Numbered from the stretch's first letter, positions 1 to 6,826 are shown. The stretch is 7,897 nt of DNA from Desulfatitalea sp. (GCA_013041835.1 JABDRH010000362.1:1-7897), one strand, 5' to 3'. Program-made: numbers and translations. Notes: generated from the letters alone by a model not told the origin.

Positions 1-1112
1 ATGGTATCGCCATAGCCTATGCTATGGCACTGGCCGAGGACGAAACTCTTCAGCGACCGCCTTTGGAACTTCTTTTCACCGTGGATGAAGAGACAGGACT
101 TAACGGAGTCAAGAATCTGACCTCGGACATGATCCGTGGGCGCATTCTCATCAACCTGGATTCCGAAGACGAGGGGATCTTTACCGTCGGTTGCGCCGGC
201 GGGGAGGATACCCGGATCACCCTGCCGCTACAGACCGCTGCATTGCCAGACCGCTGGCCGGTCCAACGCATCATCCTCGGCGGACTTAAAGGTGGGCATT
301 CAGGTGTCGATATTCACAAACACCGGGCCAACGCGAATAAGCTGATGGCCCGCGTCTTGACTGCTCTGCATCAACACGCGGAGTGCCGTCTGATCGACAT
401 GCAGGGCGGTACCCGGCACAATGCCATCCCGCGGGATGCAGAGGCCCTGGTGGCCTGGCAGCCGCCGGAGCCTCATAATTTGCAACAGGTTATCGATCAA
501 ATGGCGGCTGTTTTCAGACAGGAGTATGCGGCTGTTGAGCCATCACTGTCAGTCACTACCGCGGCTGCTCCGGCCGGTACCGTATCAACAGGCCTGGACC
601 TGGACAGCACCGAACGCGCCATCTGGTTGCTGCTGGCCCTGCCCCACGGCGTGGCCGGCATGTCGTCCGAATTGGATGGACTGGTGGAGACCTCCAACAA
701 TCTGGCCAAGGTTCAATTGCGCAAAGATCAGCTTTGCATCCACACCAGTCAACGCAGCGCGCGAACCTCCCGCCTGGCAGAGATGACCGCCTCCATCCAC
801 GCCGTGGCCGATCTGGCCGGTGCTTCAGTCAATGATGAAAATGCCTATCCCCCCTGGCCGCCGGACATGCGGGCGCCCTTGTTGGAAAAAAGCAAACAGG
901 TATACCACCGCATGTTCGGCACGGCACCGGTGGTCCAGGTGATTCACGCCGGTCTCGAGTGCGCGATTATCGGTGACCGTTTCCCAGGCATGCAGATGAT
1001 CTCCTTCGGCCCCACCATCGAAAACCCCCATTCACCATCCGAGCGGCTAAACATCGCTTCGGTGGCGCGGGTATGGCGGTTCCTCACAAAGCTTCTGGCC
1101 GAGCTGAAATAG
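1..1112 (+). CDS. pepD: Aminoacyl-histidine dipeptidase (PepD, M20 family), 5' end outside window
   Basis: Zinc metallopeptidase of the M20 family that hydrolyses Xaa-His and other unblocked dipeptides in the cytosol. The frame is already open at base 3 and reads GIAIAYAMAL; bases 1-2 fit the end of an Asn codon, giving the family's DNG motif, so the ATG at 24 is internal. About 115 N-terminal residues, including the first metal-binding His, should lie upstream (E. coli PepD has 485 residues). Seen in order: DEETGLNG with the catalytic/metal Glu pair (nt 84-92), LINLDSEDEG with the metal Asp (nt 159-161), GGLKGGHSGVDIH of the dimerisation/lid domain (about nt 279-320), and near the C terminus HAGLEC and PHSPSE with the last metal His (nt 1029-1031). 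All expected ligands in the visible part are kept, so the gene looks intact. It ends 28 bases from a convergent gene with no terminator visible between them. Confidence 0.95.
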   Translation, partial: GIAIAYAMALAEDETLQRPPLELLFTVDEETGLNGVKNLTSDMIRGRILINLDSEDEGIFTVGCAGGEDTRITLPLQTAALPDRWPVQRIILGGLKGGHSGVDIHKHRANANKLMARVLTALHQHAECRLIDMQGGTRHNAIPRDAEALVAWQPPEPHNLQQVIDQMAAVFRQEYAAVEPSLSVTTAAAPAGTVSTGLDLDSTERAIWLLLALPHGVAGMSSELDGLVETSNNLAKVQLRKDQLCIHTSQRSARTSRLAEMTASIHAVADLAGASVNDENAYPPWPPDMRAPLLEKSKQVYHRMFGTAPVVQVIHAGLECAIIGDRFPGMQMISFGPTIENPHSPSERLNIASVARVWRFLTKLLAELK

Positions 1113-1140
1113 ATCTCGACCGGAAAAATTAAGATAAAAG

Positions 1141-2193
1141 CTAATTGATCGGACAGGAAGCGTTGATATCCGTGCACAGACCCAGGTCCTCATCATCCAA
1201 AAAAACATGGCCGTTGCTGGCGAAAGTGATGTTCATGGTCACGCCATCGGCTCCGGTAAACGATAGCTCTCCGGTTGTGGGACAATCCGATTGGCCTTGC
1301 GTCACAACCGGTTCGATCGTATTGAGGATGACCCAGCCGTTTAGGCACGGGCCGGTGATATTTCCCGAAATCTCGTAAGTCGACCTCCCATAGGTGTTGT
1401 CATAGGAGAACGTTTCAACCATGGAATCGAATGCCATGGCGGATTCATAAGAACTTTGAGTCACCACCATTTGTCCGTTGAGGGTTGCGTGGCCACTTGT
1501 GGGCTCGCCGCCGGACCATATCATATTCTCAAAATTCATATCCAGGCTGGGCATTTCAATTGAGTCATCGTCGTTCTGAATGTAAAAATCACTTAATATC
1601 AGCAACATTTGGGTCGGCTGGCACAGGCCGCCGCCATATTCAAACGCCATTGTGCCATTCATTAAAAGCCCGTTGGTCTCCAGGCAGTTGTTAAATTCCA
1701 TGGTGCCAAAGGCATCTTGAATTGTACAAGGATCACTGGGGAGTTCGCCGCCAGGCCATTCGACGGTGATATTATTGGTGCCGCTATCAGAACAGTTGCT
1801 GCTATCTTGTATCTTGGCAGTGGTTTGATAAGGCGCATCAATGAAATGATCCATGGCGACATTCGAAATTGTCCGCGGTATGGATCGTTTTTCAAGAAGG
1901 GTATTTCTGGAAACCGATGAAACAGAAAAGTCACTGACGATGGATGTACCTGAAAAATCCATGCTGATCAAGACCATCCCGGCTACTGTCGTGGCAGTAC
2001 CCCTGTCCATAATGGATAGCGTGCCTGAAGTTGGTGGTGTAAAATTTGTTGAAGGGGTTGTGCCGCTGTCGGGTGTGCCGCTGACGGGTGTACCGGCGTC
2101 ACCACCACCGCCACCACAGGAGAAGAGCAAAGATATGGCGACCAACGCGCCAAGGAAGATGCCATGCCGGTTCAGAAATGGAAACTTTTTCAT
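1141..2193 (-). CDS. Putative secreted lipoprotein of unknown function, cysteine-bearing
   Basis: I do not recognise the family. The 350-residue product starts MKKFPFLNRH, followed by a hydrophobic segment and a lipobox LFSC with Cys26 as lipidation site; +2 is Gly, so outer-membrane sorting is plausible. Residues 27-55 form a Gly/Thr/Ser/Pro linker containing a short TPxSG repeat. The rest is rich in Ser, Thr, Asn and Asp, with alternating polar/hydrophobic stretches that suggest a beta-rich extracytoplasmic domain. Eight further cysteines (134, 156, 170, 191, 283, 304, 340, 347) could form four disulfides after export; this is inference. Start choice: AGGG lies about 11 bases before the ATG and the signal peptide begins there. 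The gene is visibly richer in A+T than pepD or the cyclase, which may mean relaxed selection or transfer. Two inverted repeats sit 38-77 bases upstream of the start. Confidence 0.8.
   Translation of the reverse strand: MKKFPFLNRHGIFLGALVAISLLFSCGGGGGDAGTPVSGTPDSGTTPSTNFTPPTSGTLSIMDRGTATTVAGMVLISMDFSGTSIVSDFSVSSVSRNTLLEKRSIPRTISNVAMDHFIDAPYQTTAKIQDSSNCSDSGTNNITVEWPGGELPSDPCTIQDAFGTMEFNNCLETNGLLMNGTMAFEYGGGLCQPTQMLLILSDFYIQNDDDSIEMPSLDMNFENMIWSGGEPTSGHATLNGQMVVTQSSYESAMAFDSMVETFSYDNTYGRSTYEISGNITGPCLNGWVILNTIEPVVTQGQSDCPTTGELSFTGADGVTMNITFASNGHVFLDDEDLGLCTDINASCPIN
2060..2089 (-). repeat. 15-bp tandem duplication in the lipoprotein linker
   Basis: Two 15-bp units (2060-2074 and 2075-2089) match at 14 of 15 positions, and a partial third unit begins at 2090. 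They are in frame and encode the repeated pentapeptide TPVSG/TPDSG just after the lipidated Cys. In-frame repeats of this kind can change the length of a surface linker by slippage. Confidence 0.8.
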
Positions 2194-2231
2194 GCGAGTT
2201 TTTCCCTACATTGATGGTTGTTAAAATGGGA

Positions 2232-2251
2232 CTGCATCAAAATTGATGCAG
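2232..2251. promoter_or_regulatory. 9-bp perfect inverted repeat, possible operator
   Basis: CTGCATCAA and TTGATGCAG are separated by two bases, giving a 20-bp near-palindrome with the symmetry of a dimeric regulator site. It lies 38 bases upstream of the lipoprotein ATG on the - strand. A two-base centre is too tight for a full RNA hairpin, so a DNA operator is the better reading, although 7-8 bp of stem could still form in RNA. The binding protein is unknown. Confidence 0.45.
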
Positions 2252-2270
2252 CTTAAAGCCAACTTTAAGC
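2251..2270. promoter_or_regulatory. 8-bp stem-loop abutting the operator-like palindrome
   Basis: GCTTAAAG and CTTTAAGC flank the four-base loop CCAA. The first base is shared with the end of the preceding inverted repeat. Read on + it is followed five bases later by a run of five T, which looks terminator-like, but no + gene lies just upstream to be terminated. Read on - it lies in the likely leader or promoter region of the lipoprotein gene. Confidence 0.4.
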
Positions 2271-2402
2271 GCCAATTTTTCCCCTAATTATCGTTTTCAA
2301 TGATCCTTTACCGCTCCGATGCAATGCGTGATGATACAGAGTATCCACTGTCCCCAAGGAAATGCGCTAACCTTTGTCCAAATCCGTCAGCGCCGCATTA
2401 GC

Positions 2403-2424
2403 ATCAGCGCTCAATCAGCGCTCA
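2403..2424. repeat. Perfect 11-bp tandem duplication
   Basis: ATCAGCGCTCA occurs twice back to back (2403-2413 and 2414-2424) in the non-coding stretch. Each unit contains the palindrome AGCGCT. It could be a slippage duplication or a pair of half sites. Confidence 0.7.
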
Positions 2425-2596
2425 TGCCGTGGCCCTTACCTTATCATTTAAAAGGCGAATTTGACAAGGAAAGGCGCTATGAACGAATTAATAATCTTAA
2501 GTTATATATTAATTACAGCATGATGTGATCGCATGGGTGATTGATAAGTTGAGCTTTCTTCGGCGCATCTGGGTTCATCAAACATCGATGTCGGCC

Positions 2597-3313
2597 TTAC
2601 CCCTGCAGGAAAAGCCGGTTCAAGGCAATGTGCAACGGTTGCAGACGTTCGCGCATGTCGGGTGGCACCATCAAGACTGGGATAGGCTGGTTGATGGGCA
2701 GCCGTGCCAGGCGCCCAGCGCCGGCAGTTTCTTCTCGGTCCGGGGCCGCCGCCTTTCCAGATAGCAGGTGTTGCAGCATATCGATCAAGTTGCCAAAAGG
2801 CCGGCCGTTGTCCAGGGCTTCAATATACTGGGCAACCATGTTGTTGGCAGCCAGCACGGCTTCGGGCATGTCGGCCGCGCCACTGCTGGCGCAGTCGCTA
2901 CGCGAGCACATAGCGCGGCAGGCCAAGGGACGTACGGCATAGACCGAACAACTGTTGCCGGACAGCAGCGGACACGGGCCGGCCGCCGGGTCGGCCGCAT
3001 CGTCTGGAACCGATTCATTCCGAAGGCACTGGAGGGCAAGTTGATTGATGGTCGACTGCGGGCGAAAGCGAGGTTGACGGCAGGCGGCATCCAGCACCGC
3101 CAAGGGCGCCTCGATCCGGTTGCATTGCCAGTGGCGGAGGATGCGTCGGGCTTCCAGCTCGGTCAGGGTGACATTGGTCGTGCAGCACAGACAGCACCCC
3201 TTTCGGCATGCAGCTTCGAAAGGCCGGCAGAAGTTTTCGTGCAGGGTGTAGATCTGCTGCAACAGGGTCATGCGGGGGGCAATGTTCGGGTGCGGGAAAC
3301 GATCTGTTCCCAT
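2597..3313 (-). CDS. YkgJ-family cysteine-cluster protein (putative Zn/Fe chelating)
   Basis: A 238-residue soluble protein with the YkgJ/CxxxCxxCC signature; members are thought to bind zinc or an iron-sulfur cluster, but no reaction is established. Seen: C36-x3-CC-x-CC (residues 36-44) followed by TNVTLTELEARRIL, which matches the family's cysteine cluster and following L-T-x-x-E helix. Then come GPCPLL (C114), SCSVYAVRPLACRAMC (C122, C132, C136) and C141, matching the family's C-P-x-L ... C-x-I-Y-x-x-R-P-x-x-C-R block. There is no signal peptide or membrane segment. The frame stays open further upstream to 3508, but the ATG at 3313 has AGGAG (3321-3325) seven bases ahead and the upstream extension has no family-like features, so this start is chosen. 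The C-terminal 50 residues are not part of the signature. It stands alone on its strand, so its partner is unknown. Confidence 0.85.
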   Translation of the reverse strand: MGTDRFPHPNIAPRMTLLQQIYTLHENFCRPFEAACRKGCCLCCTTNVTLTELEARRILRHWQCNRIEAPLAVLDAACRQPRFRPQSTINQLALQCLRNESVPDDAADPAAGPCPLLSGNSCSVYAVRPLACRAMCSRSDCASSGAADMPEAVLAANNMVAQYIEALDNGRPFGNLIDMLQHLLSGKAAAPDREETAGAGRLARLPINQPIPVLMVPPDMRERLQPLHIALNRLFLQG

Positions 3314-3537
3314 GGTTCGGCTCCTGCAAAGGGTCGGCCGGACACGCCCCATAGCCCTGGTGGGCGGGCGCAGGTTCGTTGGCCGAAGCATCAAAGTTGC
3401 ATCGCCGGTTGAAACGGCATCCGGCTTGACGTCGCCATGCTGGACGACTACCTGCATCATCATTGCTGTGTACCGTTCTCCGAACCTGGACGCAACCCTT
3501 GCTATCAAAGGCGCTCAAGAGGCCCCTCGCCCAAGGC
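3314..3537. other. Region upstream of ykgJ-like gene, no gene recognised
   Basis: Open frames exist on both strands, but none shows a family motif or a ribosome binding site. The only supported element is AGGAG at 3321-3325 on the - strand, which serves the ykgJ-like start. No promoter of good quality was found by eye. It merges on the right into the hydrolase remnant and may be part of the same decayed locus. Confidence 0.4.
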
Positions 3538-3694
3538 GGCGATATCGCCACACTATCGTTGGGATGGCCCGGAAAATGGGCCTGTGGTCATGCTCTCCGA
3601 TGGCTTGGGGTGGATCATACCCTGTGGGACCCTTGGGTCGCGCCCCTGACGGCCGCCGGTTATCGTTCGTTGCGATTGTGACACCCGCGGGCGC
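3538..3694 (+). pseudogene. Frameshifted remnant of a 3-oxoadipate enol-lactonase-like alpha/beta hydrolase (N-terminal part)
   Basis: Three pieces in different frames read in order as the N terminus of a PcaD-like hydrolase. From 3551 comes HYRWDGPENGPVVMLSDGLG. After a one-base loss near 3612 the next frame gives DHTLWDPWVAPL and TAAGYRSLR. After a one-base gain near 3676-3679 the first frame gives DTRG. Intact PcaD proteins read Y-x-x-D-G-P ... L-S-N-S-L-G-T-D ... W-D ... R-Y-D-T-R-G-H-G with the same spacing. A third shift just before 3551 may connect GGDIA to HYR. Nothing resembling the nucleophile elbow GxSxG, the later Asp or the His follows, so the remaining gene (usually about 260 residues) is deleted. 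This would be a dead gene from the beta-ketoadipate pathway or a relative. Family assignment is from remembered motifs, not a search. Confidence 0.7.
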
Positions 3695-3745
3695 GTGAAG
3701 GGCTGCCGGATTTTGGCACGTATTGTGACGCAAAACGGCGAATGA

Positions 3746-3853
3746 TCAGCCCCTTGGGGACCGGCGACGGCGGTCGGTATACGGTAGGCGGGCACTTGTA
3801 TGGGCCTGTGGTTTGGCATGAATATTGCTTTCGTTGTCCTTGAAGCGATTCAT
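3746..3853 (-). CDS. Possible small basic protein, 35 residues
   Basis: The ORF starts MNRFKDNESN and ends with the basic tail TDRRRRSPRG. The ATG is preceded by AGGAAGGAG ending five bases before it, the best ribosome binding site in the window, and by a perfect 14-bp hairpin directly upstream (3868-3900). The sequence is hydrophilic, with no signal peptide, no membrane segment and no family I know. It lies among decayed sequence, so it may be the left-over start of a larger lost gene rather than a working small protein. The quality of the translation signal is seen; function is not inferred. Confidence 0.35.
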   Translation of the reverse strand: MNRFKDNESNIHAKPQAHTSARLPYTDRRRRSPRG

Positions 3854-3867
3854 ATTCTCTCCTTCCT

Positions 3868-3900
3868 GAAGGGCAAGATCCGCGGTGGATCTTGCCCTTC
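3868..3900. terminator. Perfect 14-bp stem-loop, terminator-like or leader hairpin
   Basis: GAAGGGCAAGATCC (3868-3881) and its exact complement (3887-3900) flank the five-base loop GCGGT. Read on +, the tail TCCTTTCC is only moderately T-rich, so it could end transcription through the dead hydrolase locus before the cyclase gene. Read on -, the hairpin ends one base before the Shine-Dalgarno of the 35-residue ORF and has no T tail, so there it would be a leader structure. Which role applies cannot be decided from sequence. Confidence 0.5.
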
Positions 3901-3999
3901 TCCTTTCCGATGATGATCTCGGCACAAAAAAATGGTATGAAGTATCGATACGATGGTGGTATCGCGGCCGAATGACCGTTTTCATCGAGGAGATGACTG

Positions 4000-5043
4000 A
4001 TGGATGACCCCGCACAGAAAATGGCTGAAACGCACAATTACGTGCGCATGGCACTGCCGCTGATGTCCAAGCATGGCGTGCCCATTACGCCCCGCAACTA
4101 TGCGGTATGGTATGCCTACGTGTCCGGTGCCGACGTGGACCTGAGCGTTGAAATCGATCAGCTAATCAAACAAGGGCGGCCCTTTGCACCCGAAACCAAC
4201 GAACAGCTTCACCGGCGTTTTTTCGACCAGGGCGGCGAAGGTGAAATATTGGAATTGCGGCAAGAACTGCAGCAAGTGCTGCTTACCGTACTGCAAGAAG
4301 TGACCGGACTCAGCGGTCACACTGAAAAGTATGAACAAACGGTGGCCGCATCGGTGGCCCAACTGGCCCAGGGAGCCACGGCCAAGGAGATCGCCGCCAT
4401 TGTGGGTCGCATCATCAGCGAAACCAAAGAGATGCTTAAATTCGGCCGCACCATCCAACAGCGGTTATATAAAGCCAATGTCGATCTGAAGGCCATCCGG
4501 GATGCTTTTGACCAGGTCAGAAGCGAAGCGCTGATCGATTTTCTTACCGGCGCGCCGAACCGCAAAGCTTTCGATGCGGCCCTGACCCGCATGATGGCCG
4601 ACGGGGCCGGCACTGGCAAGGGGCTCTGCCTGTTGTTGATCGATATCGATCACTTTAAGCACTTCAATGACCGCCACGGCCACATTGTGGGCGACGAGGT
4701 GCTCAAGTTCGTGGCCAAACGCATCAAATCGCTGCTCAAGGGAAGAGACGTTTTCGCCCGCTACGGCGGTGAAGAGTTTGTGGCCTTGTTGCCCTTCACC
4801 GACCTGGCCGGTGCCCGGGCGGCCGCCGAAAATATCCGACAATACTTCGCCACCGCCGAGCTCAAGGCCGTCACCACCGCTCACAAGCTCGGGGTGGTCA
4901 CCGTCAGCATCGGCGTGGCCAGGCTCAGATCCGCAGAACCTGCCGTAGAATTCATCTCCCGCGCCGACCAGGCACTCTACCAAGCCAAAAGCAACGGACG
5001 CAACCGCGTGGCTGACGAGCTGGACCTAACGCCGGCCGCATGA
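4000..5043 (+). CDS. GGDEF diguanylate cyclase with N-terminal helical domain
   Basis: Makes cyclic di-GMP from two GTP, a signal that usually favours sessile over motile behaviour. Of 347 residues, 1-100 carry a conserved-looking helical region (ALPLMSKHGVPITPRNYAVW, residues 18-37) also found ahead of GGDEF in other proteobacterial cyclases. Residues 100-175 are helical, with heptad-like spacing that may pair the dimer. The GGDEF domain spans about 176-340: DFLTGAPNRKAF (180-191), LLIDIDHFKHFNDRHGH (211-227) with metal Asp215, the active site RYGGEEF (254-260), and ADQALYQAKSNGRNRV (322-337). All catalytic residues are present, so it should be active. The product-inhibition site RxxD reads KGRD (247-250), with Lys for Arg. 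There is no signal peptide and no transmembrane segment, so it is probably cytosolic. The start is set by GAGGAG (3987-3992), seven bases upstream. It is convergent with mltF, 39 bases away, with no hairpin between. Confidence 0.95.
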   Translation: MDDPAQKMAETHNYVRMALPLMSKHGVPITPRNYAVWYAYVSGADVDLSVEIDQLIKQGRPFAPETNEQLHRRFFDQGGEGEILELRQELQQVLLTVLQEVTGLSGHTEKYEQTVAASVAQLAQGATAKEIAAIVGRIISETKEMLKFGRTIQQRLYKANVDLKAIRDAFDQVRSEALIDFLTGAPNRKAFDAALTRMMADGAGTGKGLCLLLIDIDHFKHFNDRHGHIVGDEVLKFVAKRIKSLLKGRDVFARYGGEEFVALLPFTDLAGARAAAENIRQYFATAELKAVTTAHKLGVVTVSIGVARLRSAEPAVEFISRADQALYQAKSNGRNRVADELDLTPAA

Positions 5044-5082
5044 GCCCCATGATCAACGGATCGGACTGAAGGCATTTAAAGC

Positions 5083-6603
5083 TTACCGGTTCCGGCTTTC
5101 GCGTAAAAATTCATGCCCATTTCCATCATCGCCGTTGGTGCCGGGCTTTTGGGCCATGACGCGGTAGGCCGTCCGGTAGGCGATATAATAGGCGTATATA
5201 TTGCTGACGTATTGCACCGGTTCGCGGCCGACGAACTTGCGCGTGGCGAATTCCACCTGGTTGAACCAGACATCCGGGTCGAGTCCGAGCGCTGCCGCCC
5301 GGCCGCGCATGGACTTGATCCGTGCCGGGCCGGCGTTGTAAGCCGCAATGGCAAAGTCGGTGCGCACCTCTGGCGTGAGCCGGGGATCATCAAAGTAAGT
5401 GTCCCGCAGGTAGGCCAGGTATTTCACGCCGGCGTGGATATTATTCTCCACCGAGGAGATGTCCGGGATTCGGATATTGGGCCCAGCCGCGGTGCGAGGC
5501 AGCAGTTGCATGATGCCCACGGCGCCGCGATGGCTTTTGGCGTCTTGGTTCAGGCGTGACTCCTGGTAGGCCAGGGCCGCCAATTTTAACCAGTCGAAGC
5601 CGTATTGACCGCCGTATTTTTGAAACAGGTCCTGCAGGGATTCAAAGCGGTCGCGCTCCGTGTCAGTGAGCGGATTGCGAATCCAACGGGTGTTTTCATA
5701 ATAGCGTTTGATGAGCATGTTGCCGGCAAAGGTGCCCTGCCGGTGCTTGTTCAAAAAATCGTTGAGGCTGGCCAAAAGCTGGGGATTGCCCTTGCGCACG
5801 GCCCAGGCGATGTCACCCTCGGAATTGACGGCGATGTTCGGATACACGGCGATGTTGTCCAGCACATTGGCCCATACCTCGGCAATGTGGGCGTCGACCA
5901 CGGTGGACTCGAAAATACCGGCATTGACCAACTGCAACAGATCCTCCTCTTCCAGGTGAGGATCGGCTTCGATCACGCGTATCGCCCTGAAAAGCCGGCC
6001 GGGTGAAGTTCGATTCAACTGGCGCAAATGAGCGGCATAACTACTGCCGGCCAGGACATGCACCCGCCGGCCCGCCAGATCGTCCACCGACGCCAAAGTG
6101 TCCCCTGCCGCTTTGGTGGAAACCACAATTTCGCTCACATCCTCGATGTAAGGTCGGGTGAAGGCGATCCGCTGCGACCGCTCGGACGTGATGGTCAGGC
6201 CTGCCGCGATGATATCGCCACGACCATCGAGCAACGCCGGAATCAACTGATCAAACGGCATCACCTGAAAGACCATTTTGACCCTCAGCGCTTTCTTCCC
6301 CCGCTGGCGGTTGAGAAAATCTTCATACCGTTTGAGATAGTCATACTCGATACCCCGCGGCGTGCCCTGGTCGATGAAAAAGTTGGTTTGATTGTAAGTG
6401 ACCAGCACGCGCAGAAAGCGACGCTTTTCCAGCGTTTCCTCCAGATCCGCAGTCCAACTCCGGCTGACGCGTTCAACCATAGTGGGCGGCTGCTCTTCAG
6501 CCGTGTCCGGAATTGATTCCGACCGACCGCAGCCGCAAAGCAAAGCCATAAGCAGCAGCATTGAAAGGATCGGAAAAATTTGGGTCAAACGAAATATTGC
6601 CAT
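5083..6603 (-). CDS. mltF: Membrane-bound lytic murein transglycosylase F-like lipoprotein
   Basis: Cleaves the MurNAc-GlcNAc bond of peptidoglycan, leaving 1,6-anhydromuramic ends; acts in the periplasm, anchored by lipid. Numbered from the ATG at 6603 (506 residues): a hydrophobic signal with lipobox LCGC and Cys25, a solute-binding-protein family 3 domain (about 62-300, e.g. AAGLTITSERSQRIAFTRPY at 133-152), then an SLT domain (about 333-480) with ALAYQES, Glu348 being the expected catalytic acid, GAVGIMQLLPRTA, AIAAYNAGPARI and VQYVSNIYAYYIAYR. This order is that of MltF. Start choice: AAAAGGA lies just before the ATG at 6603, while the in-frame ATG at 6618 (MRKGKM...) gives a more basic n-region but has no ribosome binding site; the frame is open to 6669. 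The +2 residue is Gly, so outer-membrane sorting is likely. The gene looks intact, and no downstream partner on this strand is in the window. Confidence 0.93.
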   Translation of the reverse strand: MAIFRLTQIFPILSMLLLMALLCGCGRSESIPDTAEEQPPTMVERVSRSWTADLEETLEKRRFLRVLVTYNQTNFFIDQGTPRGIEYDYLKRYEDFLNRQRGKKALRVKMVFQVMPFDQLIPALLDGRGDIIAAGLTITSERSQRIAFTRPYIEDVSEIVVSTKAAGDTLASVDDLAGRRVHVLAGSSYAAHLRQLNRTSPGRLFRAIRVIEADPHLEEEDLLQLVNAGIFESTVVDAHIAEVWANVLDNIAVYPNIAVNSEGDIAWAVRKGNPQLLASLNDFLNKHRQGTFAGNMLIKRYYENTRWIRNPLTDTERDRFESLQDLFQKYGGQYGFDWLKLAALAYQESRLNQDAKSHRGAVGIMQLLPRTAAGPNIRIPDISSVENNIHAGVKYLAYLRDTYFDDPRLTPEVRTDFAIAAYNAGPARIKSMRGRAAALGLDPDVWFNQVEFATRKFVGREPVQYVSNIYAYYIAYRTAYRVMAQKPGTNGDDGNGHEFLRESRNR

Positions 6604-6692
6604 CTTTCCTTTTCTCATCAAAAGGTCGAAGCAAGAGCGTAAGCAAAAGATCCCAGCTCGCAAGGCCAATCCGAATTGAACGATTCCGGCCC

Positions 6693-6721
6693 AGCCTAAT
6701 GCATTTCATACTATTTTTCAA
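6693..6721 (-). promoter_or_regulatory. Candidate sigma-70 promoter for mltF
   Basis: On the - strand TTGAAA (6716-6721) is followed after 17 bases by TAGGCT (6693-6698). The -35 matches five of six consensus positions; the -10 matches only the two leading bases and the last T. It lies about 90 bases upstream of the mltF start and points the right way. The weak -10 keeps confidence low. Confidence 0.25.
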
Positions 6722-6726
6722 TCACC

Positions 6727-6746
6727 CTGTCCCAAAGGACAGTTTT
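6727..6746 (+). terminator. Short hairpin with T tail
   Basis: CTGTCC and GGACAG flank a four-base loop CAAA and are followed by TTTT. The 6-bp stem is short for an intrinsic terminator. No + gene ends nearby, since the strand opposite is mltF, so its role is unclear; chance is possible. Confidence 0.25.
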
Positions 6747-6826
6747 CAAGACTCTAATTGCATGCTATTGCTTGGCCGACACATGCGAACCTGAATATGG
6801 AAGCGAGATAGCGCAGTATATAACGC

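Larger units (their letters stand above)
2194..2596. other. Intergenic region between lipoprotein and ykgJ-like gene
   Basis: About 400 bases with no convincing gene. It holds the 5' region of the lipoprotein gene with two inverted repeats (2232-2270), an 11-bp perfect tandem duplication (2403-2424), and an A+T-rich stretch (about 2480-2520) with a possible 14-codon ORF. A TTGACA at 2461 has no good -10 partner at the usual spacing. No clear terminator follows the ykgJ-like gene, which ends at 2597 on the other strand. Confidence 0.6.

Noticed and set aside
2461..2494. TTGACA as a -35 box with TAATAA as -10
   Set aside because: The spacing is 22 bases and closer hexamers are poor matches, so no usable promoter is shown.
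2768..3412. Long + strand open frame opposite the ykgJ-like gene
   Set aside because: It is antisense to a gene with clear cysteine motifs and shows no motif or ribosome binding site of its own; high GC content keeps such frames open.
3314..3508. N-terminal extension of the ykgJ-like ORF to a start at 3508
   Set aside because: The extra 65 residues have no family resemblance, and the ATG at 3313 has a well-placed AGGAG.
3270..3698. 142-codon + strand ORF across the hydrolase remnant
   Set aside because: It is in a different frame from the readable hydrolase motifs and begins inside the ykgJ-like gene.
3713..3732. Sigma-54-like TTGGCACG element
   Set aside because: The -12 half (TTGCA) is missing at the required spacing; only GTGAC is found there.
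4465..4983. 172-codon - strand ORF inside the diguanylate cyclase
   Set aside because: It is a shadow of the GGDEF coding frame; the translation has no motifs.
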